The position numbers were made by a program, and so were the translations under genes. 32,630 bases of DNA from Pseudomonadota bacterium. Its GTDB lineage: Bacteria; Pseudomonadota; Gammaproteobacteria; Xanthomonadales; Rhodanobacteraceae. Numbering within the stretch: the stretch's first letter is position 1; every line of letters begins with the position of its first letter. A model generated the notes under the pieces. It worked only from the letters and a program-made list of their open reading frames with translations, was not told where the DNA came from and ran no database searches. The DNA is taken from contig JAGWMU010000009.1 of NCBI GenBank assembly GCA_028873095.1, forward strand, positions 1 through 32,630. The letters are read 5' to 3'. Below, piece by piece: positions 1 through 7,789 of the stretch.

Positions 1-1850
<1,850 letters not shown>

Positions 1851-1882
1851 TCACCGACCACCGCGGGGTTCAAGAACCGGAC

Positions 1883-1888
1883 ATTATA
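1883..1888 (-). promoter_or_regulatory. -10 box of the rpoD promoter
   Basis: A perfect TATAAT on the reverse strand lies 32 bases upstream of the rpoD ATG. It is the only consensus -10 in this 170-base gap. The best-placed -35 candidate (TGGTCA, 17 bases further up) is poor. A TTGAAA is present but 24 bases away, which is too far for normal sigma-70 spacing. Transcription would start about 25 bases before the ATG. The call rests on the -10 alone. Confidence 0.5.
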
Positions 1889-2011
1889 ACGATGTGCCTC
1901 TTTTATGACCAGTTTCAAGGCCAAAAAGATTCAAACGGCATCACGCAAAATCTGCGCCAGCACACAGGCTTGCGACGATCTTCCGGTCTCGACCGCCCGG
2001 GCGCCATGCCC

Positions 2012-2032
2012 CAGGCCCGCTCACCGGGCCTG
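2012..2032 (-). other. Hairpin spanning the dtd stop codon
   Basis: CAGGCCCG and CGGGCCTG form a perfect 8-bp stem around a 5-base loop that contains the dtd TGA. There is no T-tract after it on the reverse strand, so it is not a standard intrinsic terminator. It could protect the mRNA 3' end or assist Rho-independent release weakly. Confidence 0.35.
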
Positions 2033-2461
2033 CAGCCAGAAGGTCACCGGGCCGTCGTTCACCAGGTGTACCTGCATATGGGCGCCGAAACGGCCGGTTT
2101 CCACCGCCGGATGCGCTGCGCGGGCCAGTTCGACCAGGCGATCGAACCAGCGTCGGCCAGCTTCCGGCGCCGCGGCACGGGCGAAACCCGGGCGCATGCC
2201 GGAACGGGTGTCGGCCGCCAGGGTGAACTGGCTGACCAGCAGCAGGCCGCCGCCGCTGTCGGCCAGCGAGCGGTTCATGCGGCCGGCGTCGTCGGTGAAC
2301 ACGCGATAACCCAGCAGGCGTTCGAGCATGCGCCGGGTCTGGGCTTCGCCATCGTCCGGCTCGACCGCCACCAGCGCCAGCAGGCCGGGGCCGATTGCGC
2401 CGGCGGTTTCGTCGCCGACATCGACGCGGGCGGAAAGTACGCGCTGGATCAGGGCAATCAT
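2021..2461 (-). CDS. dtd: D-aminoacyl-tRNA deacylase (Dtd)
   Basis: Hydrolyses D-aminoacyl-tRNAs (and Gly-tRNAAla) in the cytoplasm, keeping D-amino acids out of translation. The 146-residue length is the normal family size. The protein opens with [15 protein letters not shown], typical of Dtd. It carries both signature elements of the active-site pocket: [17 protein letters not shown] near residues 77-93 and the C-terminal NDGPVTFWL (the Gly-cisPro / NXGPVT motif). The ATG at 2459-2461 gives the standard N-terminus. A candidate -10 (TAGCAT, 2492-2497) lies upstream and no clear Shine-Dalgarno is seen. The stop codon sits inside an 8-bp-stem hairpin. It is divergent from the acyltransferase gene at 2535 with a 73-base shared control region. 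Function is confidently assigned. Confidence 0.97.
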   Translation of the reverse strand: MIALIQRVLSARVDVGDETAGAIGPGLLALVAVEPDDGEAQTRRMLERLLGYRVFTDDAGRMNRSLADSGGGLLLVSQFTLAADTRSGMRPGFARAAAPEAGRRWFDRLVELARAAHPAVETGRFGAHMQVHLVNDGPVTFWLQAR

Positions 2462-2498
2462 GGGGACACGATCAGGGAGGGCCGGAACGCCATGCTAT

Positions 2499-2514
2499 GC
2501 GGAGATTTCTCCGC
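2499..2514. promoter_or_regulatory. Palindrome in the dtd / acyltransferase divergent promoter region (candidate operator)
   Basis: GCGGAGA-TT-TCTCCGC: 7-base perfect inverted arms with a 2-base centre. It lies where the -35 of the forward acyltransferase promoter would fall, and just upstream of the candidate reverse -10 of dtd (2492-2497). The position would let one bound dimer affect both directions. No regulator is identified; a 7-bp palindrome can also arise by chance in GC-rich DNA. Confidence 0.3.
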
Positions 2515-2522
2515 CGTCACCG

Positions 2523-2528
2523 TAAACT
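2523..2528 (+). promoter_or_regulatory. Candidate -10 element of the LpxL-like gene (leaderless or near-leaderless start)
   Basis: TAAACT ends 6 bases before the ATG at 2535, so the expected transcription start coincides with that start codon. The same TAAACT with the same spacing lies before dprA (17464). If translation instead begins at the in-frame ATG at 2547, the leader would be about 12 bases and would include AGGG at 2531-2534. The -35 is not recognisable. Confidence 0.4.
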
Positions 2529-2534
2529 GCAGGG

Positions 2535-3428
2535 ATGCGTGCCGACATGTACCTGATCTATCTGCTGCTGCGCCTGCTGGGCCGGCTGCCCTTGCGCCTG
2601 CTGCACGGCTTCGGCAGTGCGCTGGGCCGTTGCGTGCTGTGGCGAGGCGGGCGCATGGTCCAGGCCACCGCGGTGAACCTGCGCATCGTGCGGCCGCAGC
2701 TGGATGACGCCGCCCAGGTGGCGTTGTTGCGCGAGGTGATGATCGAAAGCGGCAAATCGGTCAGCGAGCTCGCGAAAATCTGGGGCGCCGGCGCCGGGCA
2801 TGCGCTGGAGCTGGTTCGCGAGGTGCGCGGTGAAGCGCTGTTCGACGCGGCGCTGACTTCCGGCAAGGGCGTGATCATCGCCGCACCGCACCTGGGTTGC
2901 TGGGAGCTGCTCAATTACTGGCTGTGCCGCAAGACGCCGATGGCGATCCTGTATCGACCGCCGCGCATGGCGGCGGTCGAAGGCCTGCTGCGCAAGGTGC
3001 GCGGTGCGCTGGCGCCGGAGCAGGTGCGTGCCGACGGTGCCGGCGTGCGCACGCTGTACAAGCGGCTGGCCGCGGGCGGTACGGTCGGGATTCTGCCGGA
3101 TCAGAAACCGCGCGCCGGCGAGGGCCAGTTCGCCCCGTTCTTCGGCCGGGAGGCGCTGACCATGGTGCTGCTGCCGCGCCTGGCCGCGCGTACCGGCGCC
3201 ACCGTGCTGTTCGCGTTTGCCGAGCGCCTGCCGCGTGGCGCGGGCTATCGCATCCATCTGCTGCCGGCGCCCGCCGGGCTGGCCGACGCGGAACTCGGCG
3301 TCGCCTGCGGCGCGCTCAACGGCGGCGTGCAGACCTGTGTCGAGCTGGCCTTTGCGCAGTACCAGTGGCAGTACAAGCGCTATTCGGCCGACGACCGACC
3401 CAGCCCCTACGATCGCTCTGGCGCGTAG
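2535..3428 (+). CDS. LpxL/HtrB-family lipid A (lysophospholipid-type) acyltransferase
   Basis: A membrane-associated acyltransferase of the LpxL/LpxM (HtrB/MsbB) family, which adds a secondary acyl chain to Kdo2-lipid A precursors on the inner leaflet. The 297-residue length is normal. It has a hydrophobic N-terminal anchor (residues 6-35) and the HX4E catalytic motif in APHLGCWELL (H119, E124). It also has the downstream blocks LYRPPRMAAVEGLLRKVRG, GILPDQKPRAGEG and APFFGREALTM that bind the acceptor. The C-terminal AQYQWQYKRY is also typical. The start may be ATG 2535 (6 bases after a TAAACT box) or ATG 2547. Its TAG stop is supplied by the GTAG head of the first REP-like repeat. It faces the envelope-glycan genes, which fits lipid A/LPS assembly. 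Which acyl position or chain it uses cannot be read from the sequence, so no lpx symbol is given. Confidence 0.9.
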   Translation: MRADMYLIYLLLRLLGRLPLRLLHGFGSALGRCVLWRGGRMVQATAVNLRIVRPQLDDAAQVALLREVMIESGKSVSELAKIWGAGAGHALELVREVRGEALFDAALTSGKGVIIAAPHLGCWELLNYWLCRKTPMAILYRPPRMAAVEGLLRKVRGALAPEQVRADGAGVRTLYKRLAAGGTVGILPDQKPRAGEGQFAPFFGREALTMVLLPRLAARTGATVLFAFAERLPRGAGYRIHLLPAPAGLADAELGVACGALNGGVQTCVELAFAQYQWQYKRYSADDRPSPYDRSGA

Positions 3429-3627
3429 GAGCGCACCCTGTGCGCGATTGCTCTTGTCTCGATTGGTGCAAAGAGCAATCGCGCACAGGGTGCGTTCCTA
3501 TGGCCGCCGGCGCCTGCATTGCGCACAGGGTGCGCTCCGGGGAACACCCCCCGATTCGTAGGAGCCCACCCTGTGGGCGAAACCAGGCTGCGATGCGGCC
3601 ATGATCGCGCACAGGGTGCGTTCCTAC
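3425..3627. repeat. Cluster of five REP-like GTAG-headed palindromic repeats
   Basis: Five copies of a unit with the form GTAG-GAGCGCACCCTGTGCGCGAT fill the space between two convergent genes. Copies 1 (3425-3455, +) and 2 (3471-3501, -) are an inverted pair. Their 30-base arms match at 29 positions around a 15-base loop. Copy 3 (about 3515-3538, -) lacks the GTAG head. Copy 4 (3558-3580, +) carries GCCCAC-CCT-GTGGGC, a paired change that keeps the inner stem. Copy 5 (3604-3627, -) ends the cluster. The GTAG tetranucleotide next to a short hairpin is the known hallmark of REPs mobilised by RAYT (TnpA-REP) proteins. No RAYT gene is in the window. The stop codons of both flanking genes are the TAG of copies 1 and 5. 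The outer pair could also act as a bidirectional transcription or mRNA-decay barrier. Confidence 0.9.
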
Positions 3628-3950
3628 GGTTTCGGGTTTTCCAGGCGGCGCAGGAACACGGTCATTTCCTTTTCGGCCTGTTTGTCGCCGCGCTGCGCGG
3701 CAACCGCGATGCCGTCGCGCCAGGCCTCGGCGGCCGCCTGCGGCTGCCCCGCGCCGAGGCAGGCCTTGCCGAGCAGCTTCCATGCCGCCGAATAGGCCGG
3801 GTCGAACGCCAGGGCGTGCCGCAATTCGACCGCCGCCGCCGCGGCATCGCCGGCACCGAGCAAGGCGTGGCCCAGCGAAAAGCGCAGCAGCGCGCCGTCG
3901 CGCGGGCCGCCGCACTGGCTGCGCAGGTTGGCGATCAGTTCCGCATTCAT
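3624..3950 (-). CDS. Small tetratricopeptide-repeat protein
   Basis: A 108-residue soluble protein without signal peptide, composed of about two and a half TPR units. RFSLGHALLGAGDAAAAAVE is followed by LRHALAFDPAYSAAWKLLGK, then ACLGAGQPQAAAEAWRDGIA. These show the small/aromatic pattern of TPR helices (Gly-His, Ala-Phe-Asp-Pro, Trp). The ATG at 3948-3950 is fused to the stop of the upstream glycosyltransferase in an ATGA overlap, so the two are almost certainly translationally coupled. A longer open frame continues upstream but only as the wrong frame of that gene. The C-terminal tail LENPKP ends at the TAG provided by the last REP-like repeat. TPRs mediate protein contacts; a partner role for the membrane glycosyltransferase is inferred from the coupling only. 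No specific function is recognised. Confidence 0.85.
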   Translation of the reverse strand: MNAELIANLRSQCGGPRDGALLRFSLGHALLGAGDAAAAAVELRHALAFDPAYSAAWKLLGKACLGAGQPQAAAEAWRDGIAVAAQRGDKQAEKEMTVFLRRLENPKP

Positions 3951-5674
3951 GGCGGCGTGGGGTGACGCCAGTCGTCCGCCGGATAGACCTGGGTCGGCTG
4001 CGCCGGTTCCGGCGGGGCGTGCCCGGCGCGCAGGTCGGCCAGGGCGGTGGCCGGCCAGATCACCACCCAGGTCGAGCGGAACGGCTGCACCAGCAGCGCG
4101 TAGCGCAGATCGTCGGCATCGAGCCGGTCCGGGTGCGCCACGATCAGTCCGTTCGGGTGGGCCTGCGCGAAATCCTGCAGGTTTTTTCCTTCGGTCAGCG
4201 AGACGATCGGATGCCGCAGCCGGCCGGCGAAATGAAATTGCCCGGCGTAATCGCCGAGGTAGGCGATCGGCTGGTTCCGGCGGTCCGCGTCGTGCAGCAA
4301 CTGCGCGGAGGGCCGCAGGTCGTAGCGGGGCCACAAGGTCAGGGTGAACAAGGTATTGAGGGTCAGCGCGCCGATCAGTCCGGCCACCGCCAGCCGCCGC
4401 AGTTCGCCACGGCCGCGCAGCAGCAGCAGGCCGCCGAGCAGGACGAACACCACGCTGAAATAGCGGCTCGAGGGCGCGGCCGCCTCCGGCCAATCGCCGT
4501 GCAGGCTGTGGCTGGCCACCAGCATCGGCAGCAGGAACAGGAACAGCGCAAAGCCGATGCCGCCCACCGCCAGCGGCCAGGTGCCGAGCCAGTCGCTGTC
4601 GGCCAGCGTCGGCCGGCGCTCGCGCAGCACGGCGATCGCGGCGGCCATCAGCAAGGCGGCGCCCCCGAATTCCGGCAGCGGGTAGTACAGCTGCTTGCCG
4701 CCGATCAGCGAAAACGTCGCGAAGACCGGCAGCAGCCAGCTCAGCGCAAAACGCAGGCCCGGCTCCAGCGGTCGGCGCAAGGTCGCCAGCGCCACCCACA
4801 TCCGCGGCCAGCCGCTGAACGGAAACAGCAGCAGCGGCAGCGCCGGCAGGTACCACCAGAACGGTTGCGCATGGTTTTGCAGGTCGGCCGCCTGCGCCAC
4901 GCTGTCGACCACGCGACCGGCCGTCTGGGTGAAGAACAGCGCCTGCCGGTATGCCGCGCCGCCGGCGAAACCGGCCGGCAACGCCCATGCCAGCAGCAAC
5001 GCGGCACCGAGCAGGACGGCCAGCGTGCCGCCGCCGTACCAGCGGGCGCGGTGCTGCCTGGCCCAGTCGCTCCACCACGGGCCCAGCAGCCACGGGAACA
5101 CGACGTGCAGCAGCATCACTGGCCCCTTGGTCAGCAGCCCGGCGCCGATGCACAGGCCGAACAGCAGCCAGCGCGGTTCGCTGCGATGCGCTTTCGGCGT
5201 CAGGCACAACAATGCGGCCAGCGTCCAGGCCGCCAGCAGGACGTCGTACATGATCTGCAGGCCGAACAGGAACGCGAAGCCCAGGGCCAGCAGCATCCAC
5301 GGCGCAGCCTTGGCCATCCACGGCCGGTTCGGAAACAGGCGCCGCGCCAGCACCGCAAGCAGCGCCAGCTGGGCGCCCCCGAACAGCAGTTCCAGCACGC
5401 GCGGCCACGCGTCGCTGACGCCGAACACGAACCAGCCGGCGTTGATCAGCCAGAACAGCAGCGGCGCCTTTTCGCTGTAGGGATGGCCGTTGAGATGCGG
5501 TACCAGCCATTGGCCGTGGCTCCACATCTCCCACGCCACCGCCAGCGTGCGGGTGGAATACAGCGGCATCGGTCCATGCGAAAAGATCGCCATCCCGGCG
5601 GCCAGCATCCACAGTGGCAGCCAGGGCCACATCGCACGCAGGTGCTCGAAACGGCTGTAGGTGCTGTATGACAC
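3947..5674 (-). CDS. PMT/ArnT-like (GT39/GT83-type) membrane glycosyltransferase lacking the DE motif
   Basis: A polytopic inner-membrane protein of about 575 residues with around ten to twelve hydrophobic segments. It resembles enzymes that transfer sugars from undecaprenyl phosphate carriers to lipid A or glycans on the periplasmic side. Family features are SHGQWLVPHLNGHPYSEKAP (residues 52-71, the G-W-P...KPPL block), an Asp in the second conserved loop (IMYDVLLAAW) and LLTKGPVMLL. The nearly invariant acidic DE pair before that block is missing: YSTR (39-42) aligns with DEPR of the paralogue at 11508-13226. I chose the GTG at 5672-5674, since a TAGAAT box lies about 28 bases upstream; the first in-frame ATG is 5632. 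The stop overlaps the TPR gene (ATGA). It may be a divergent enzyme or a non-catalytic homologue; the substrate is unknown. Confidence 0.82.
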   Translation of the reverse strand: MSYSTYSRFEHLRAMWPWLPLWMLAAGMAIFSHGPMPLYSTRTLAVAWEMWSHGQWLVPHLNGHPYSEKAPLLFWLINAGWFVFGVSDAWPRVLELLFGGAQLALLAVLARRLFPNRPWMAKAAPWMLLALGFAFLFGLQIMYDVLLAAWTLAALLCLTPKAHRSEPRWLLFGLCIGAGLLTKGPVMLLHVVFPWLLGPWWSDWARQHRARWYGGGTLAVLLGAALLLAWALPAGFAGGAAYRQALFFTQTAGRVVDSVAQAADLQNHAQPFWWYLPALPLLLFPFSGWPRMWVALATLRRPLEPGLRFALSWLLPVFATFSLIGGKQLYYPLPEFGGAALLMAAAIAVLRERRPTLADSDWLGTWPLAVGGIGFALFLFLLPMLVASHSLHGDWPEAAAPSSRYFSVVFVLLGGLLLLRGRGELRRLAVAGLIGALTLNTLFTLTLWPRYDLRPSAQLLHDADRRNQPIAYLGDYAGQFHFAGRLRHPIVSLTEGKNLQDFAQAHPNGLIVAHPDRLDADDLRYALLVQPFRSTWVVIWPATALADLRAGHAPPEPAQPTQVYPADDWRHPTPP

Positions 5675-5702
5675 GGGCGGGCTCTTGGCGGCGACGTGGA
5701 CG

Positions 5703-5708
5703 ATTCTA
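5703..5708 (-). promoter_or_regulatory. Candidate -10 of the membrane glycosyltransferase-TPR operon
   Basis: TAGAAT on the reverse strand, inside an 11-base string (GGCTAGAATCG) that recurs exactly before the GT2 gene at 7782-7792. A TTGCGC lies 15 bases further upstream as a weak -35. The expected leader to the GTG at 5674 is about 20 bases. Confidence 0.4.
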
Positions 5709-5759
5709 GCCTGCGCCGGGTCGGCGCAAGACCACCGGGCGCACGCTTCGGCTGGCTCC

Positions 5760-5785
5760 GAATGGCACCTAGGCAAGTGCCATTC
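5760..5785 (-). other. Hairpin overlapping the stop codon of the glycerophosphotransferase-like gene
   Basis: GAATGGCAC and GTGCCATTC form a perfect 9-bp stem with an 8-base loop. The TGA of the upstream gene (5784-5786) is in the first arm as read on the reverse strand. No T-tract follows, so it is at best an imperfect terminator or an mRNA 3'-end stabiliser. It separates this gene from the next promoter (5703-5708). Confidence 0.45.
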
Positions 5786-6815
5786 AGGCCGGCCCCCAGT
5801 AGCCGATGCGCCGGCGCAGCTTCAGCTTGCGCCACAAGTTCAATGGCTTGCGCCGCGGATTGCGCGCACCGGCGGCGACGAAGGCATCGATCGCATCGAG
5901 TACGCGCTCGCTGGACCGGCCGTCGCGGTACGGATGGATCGCATCGGCGTGGTCGCGGATGGCCTGCAGCAGTTCCGGCGGCCGCGCCAGCGCGCGTTCG
6001 ATCGCCGGCTCGAATTGCGCGGGCGTGTCGATGTCGATCAGCTGCGGTCCGGGCCGGCGGTTCCTGAACGTCACCACCGGCTTGCCGGTGAGCAGGAACT
6101 CGCTGAGCGCGGAGGAGGTGTCCGAACACATCAGGTCCGCCTGCGGAAACAGTTCGAGGATGTTGTCGTTCTCGACGAAACGCAGGTATTCGTTCTGCAG
6201 CGCCTTGAACTTCGCCACGGTCTCGGGATTCATCTTCGGATGGAAGGTGACGATCCAGCGCCAGCGGCCATCGCGCGAGAGGCGCCTGACCTCGTCGTAC
6301 AGCGTCTCGGCGGCGCTCCACGAGGGCGAGAAAGTGGAGTGGTACAGGATCGTCGGCGGCCGGCGCACGGGCGGCAGCGGACCGGCGATCTCGCGCATGA
6401 ACGGATCGAGCTTCGGCCAGCCGGTTTCGGCCACGCGGAAGTGCCCCAGCTTGTCGGCCAGGGCCTGGAACTGCGCGGTGTCGCGGGGGCCGGTGGTGCA
6501 GTACAGGTCGAAGAAGCCGCGGATGTAGATGTGCCTGGGCTTGCCCGCGTCGAAGCCGTGGAAGACCTCCACCTTGGCGCCGGGGAAGAAGTGCGGCAGG
6601 TGATTGCCCGGCGTGAGCACCGCCAGCGGGTTCCAGCGGCGCACCTCGGCCACGCCGAGCAGGCGTTCGCCGTCGATCAGATCTTCCGCCCCGGGGCCGT
6701 CGAAGAACCACGCCGCCTCGTCGCCGCGCGCGCGGATCGCGGCCTGCAGCGGGCGCAGGATCGCCAGCGCGTAGCGCTCGGAGCCGTACAGGAGGTAGCG
6801 CTTTTTGGAAGGCAT
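5784..6815 (-). CDS. CDP-glycerol glycerophosphotransferase-like protein (TagB/TagF-type domain)
   Basis: A 343-residue protein with the GT-B-like fold of the CDP-glycerol glycerophosphotransferase family (PF04464). It has no signal peptide; a basic C-terminus (NLWRKLKLRRRIGYW) could contact the membrane. Visible family blocks are VFHGFDAGKPRHIYIRGFFD with the acceptor-side His, TILYHSTFSPSWSAAETLYD, WIVTFHPKMNPETV with the conserved HPK, and the nucleotide-binding DLMCSDTSSALSEFLLTGKP. In Gram-positives these enzymes build teichoic acids. In Gram-negatives, homologues sit in LPS and capsule loci and are proposed to add phosphoglycerol or related groups. The neighbours here are LPS core genes, so a core or O-chain decoration role is inferred. 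The ATG at 6813-6815 has no Shine-Dalgarno; instead a 7-base tandem repeat lies immediately before it. Confidence 0.88.
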   Translation of the reverse strand: MPSKKRYLLYGSERYALAILRPLQAAIRARGDEAAWFFDGPGAEDLIDGERLLGVAEVRRWNPLAVLTPGNHLPHFFPGAKVEVFHGFDAGKPRHIYIRGFFDLYCTTGPRDTAQFQALADKLGHFRVAETGWPKLDPFMREIAGPLPPVRRPPTILYHSTFSPSWSAAETLYDEVRRLSRDGRWRWIVTFHPKMNPETVAKFKALQNEYLRFVENDNILELFPQADLMCSDTSSALSEFLLTGKPVVTFRNRRPGPQLIDIDTPAQFEPAIERALARPPELLQAIRDHADAIHPYRDGRSSERVLDAIDAFVAAGARNPRRKPLNLWRKLKLRRRIGYWGPA

Positions 6816-6819
6816 AGGC

Positions 6820-6839
6820 AGTTGTGAGTTGTGAGTTGC
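6820..6839. repeat. 7-bp tandem repeat at the ribosome-binding position
   Basis: AGTTGTG occurs twice in tandem, followed by a partial third copy (AGTTGC). It starts 4 bases upstream of the ATG of the glycerophosphotransferase-like gene and occupies the place of a Shine-Dalgarno. Read on the coding strand it is a run of CAACTCA units. Short tandem repeats here could change length by slippage. Confidence 0.6.
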
Positions 6840-6873
6840 AAGAGCCGCAAAATGAAGGTTACGGCGAGCCCCG

Positions 6874-6919
6874 TACCCTCACCTCACTCCGCTCCCATAG
6901 GGAGAGGAGGCGAAGGCGC
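6874..6919. repeat. Degenerate CCCTC...GGGAGAGG intergenic palindromic element
   Basis: TACCCTCACCTCACTCC followed by GCTCCC-ATA-GGGAGAGG resembles the dispersed CCCTCACCC...CTCCC/GGGAGAGGG elements that are common between genes in Xanthomonadaceae and other high-GC proteobacteria. Only a 5-bp central stem (6892-6896 with 6900-6904) is intact, so this is probably a decayed copy. The link to the known family is from memory. Confidence 0.4.
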
Positions 6920-6923
6920 CGTG

Positions 6924-6956
6924 CGGGTTCGCTTGATCAGCCGCGTGGCGAACCCG
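6924..6956 (-). other. Hairpin just downstream of the GT2 stop
   Basis: CGGGTTCGC and GCGAACCCG make a perfect 9-bp stem with a 15-base loop, beginning 5 bases after the TAA of the GT2 gene on the reverse strand. No T-run follows, so it is more likely an mRNA-end structure or weak terminator than a classical intrinsic terminator. Confidence 0.4.
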
Positions 6957-6960
6957 TGCG

Positions 6961-7776
6961 TTAGCGATCAAGGTGATGCCTGTTCAATAAATCGGTCGCG
7001 GACGCGACCGATGGGGGGTTGTTGACCATCTCGTAATAGCGCATGCGCTTGTACAGCGCGTAGCCGGCGGCGGTGTACGCGATCATGAAGCCGCGCCAGC
7101 CGTCCAGCATGGCCAGCCGTAACACGTAGTCCTTCAGGAAGGCCAGCGCGAACACGAACGGCGCCTGCCACATGCGCACCGGCTTGCCCTTGTCGCGCCA
7201 GTCGCGGCACTTCAGCTCGGCGTAGCGCAGCACCTTCAGCTGCTTGTGCGGCAGGGTGGGGTTGTTGACGTGGTTGAACGGCGCGCGCAGCGTCGGCGCG
7301 GCGCCGTCGAAACGCAGCGACTCGTGCACCCGGGCATCGGTCCAGCGCGCGCGGTCGCGGTGGTACAGCCGTGCCAGCCGTTCGCCCACGGCCGGGCGAT
7401 ACCAGCGCATCGGCGCGCCCATGTAGATCGTGCTGCGCCTGAGATACGCGGCGGCGGCATCGCCGGCGAGCAGCGCCGGCAGGCGCTGCTGCAATTCCGC
7501 CGACAGCGCCGGCGTGAGGTATTCGTCGGCATCCAGCACCAGGATCCACGGGTGGCTGCATTGGGTGGTGGCGAAGTTGCGCTGCGCACCGAAGCCGAGC
7601 CAGTCCTGCCGCACCACGCGCGCGCCGTGCGCCTGCGCGATCGCCACCGTGTCGTCGTCGCTGCCCGAATCGACCACCAGCTTCTCGGCCGCGAACGGCA
7701 CGCTGTCCAGGCAGCGCGCGATGTTGTCGGCCTCGTTGTGGGTGATGACGGCGAGGGTCAGCGGCAGGGTCGGCAT
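6961..7776 (-). CDS. Family 2 glycosyltransferase, WaaE/KdtX-type (LPS core)
   Basis: A 271-residue cytoplasmic GT-A enzyme. The N-terminal LAVITHNEADNIARCLDSV is the nucleotide-sugar binding start of GT2. VVDSGSDDDTV follows, then the metal-binding DAD in WILVLDADEYLTP. YHRDRARWTDARVHESLRFD and the C-terminal hydrophobic segment around AFVFALAFLKDYV complete the pattern. This is the layout of WaaE/KdtX-like enzymes, which add glucose or a related sugar to the inner-core heptose of LPS. The start at ATG 7774-7776 gives the standard N-terminus, and upstream in-frame codons look non-coding. A TAGAAT box lies 7 bases before the ATG, which would make the message leaderless. Exact donor and acceptor cannot be read from the sequence. 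Confidence 0.9.
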   Translation of the reverse strand: MPTLPLTLAVITHNEADNIARCLDSVPFAAEKLVVDSGSDDDTVAIAQAHGARVVRQDWLGFGAQRNFATTQCSHPWILVLDADEYLTPALSAELQQRLPALLAGDAAAAYLRRSTIYMGAPMRWYRPAVGERLARLYHRDRARWTDARVHESLRFDGAAPTLRAPFNHVNNPTLPHKQLKVLRYAELKCRDWRDKGKPVRMWQAPFVFALAFLKDYVLRLAMLDGWRGFMIAYTAAGYALYKRMRYYEMVNNPPSVASATDLLNRHHLDR

Positions 7777-7783
7777 GGGGCCG

Positions 7784-7789
7784 ATTCTA
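7784..7789 (-). promoter_or_regulatory. Candidate -10 of the GT2 gene (leaderless start)
   Basis: TAGAAT in the same 11-base context (GGCTAGAATCG) as at 5701-5711. Its end is 7 bases from the ATG at 7776, so transcription should begin at or one base before the start codon. No Shine-Dalgarno is present. The -35 position has no recognisable hexamer. Confidence 0.45.

Noticed and set aside
1892-2707. Forward gene between rpoD and the acyltransferase
   Set aside because: It is antisense to dtd and extends into the acyltransferase in another frame; no domain or start signal supports it.
3425-3627. CRISPR array
   Set aside because: The repeats alternate in orientation, have unequal spacing and no spacer-like units of constant length; no cas genes are present. 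REP-like elements fit better.
3624-5630. Long reading of the TPR gene (668 codons)
   Set aside because: All but the last about 108 codons are an alternative frame of the membrane glycosyltransferase; the coupled ATG at 3950 is the credible start.
3782-5671. Forward open frame of about 630 codons opposite the first membrane glycosyltransferase
   Set aside because: Gln/Arg-rich antisense frame opposite a gene with clear transmembrane segments and family motifs.
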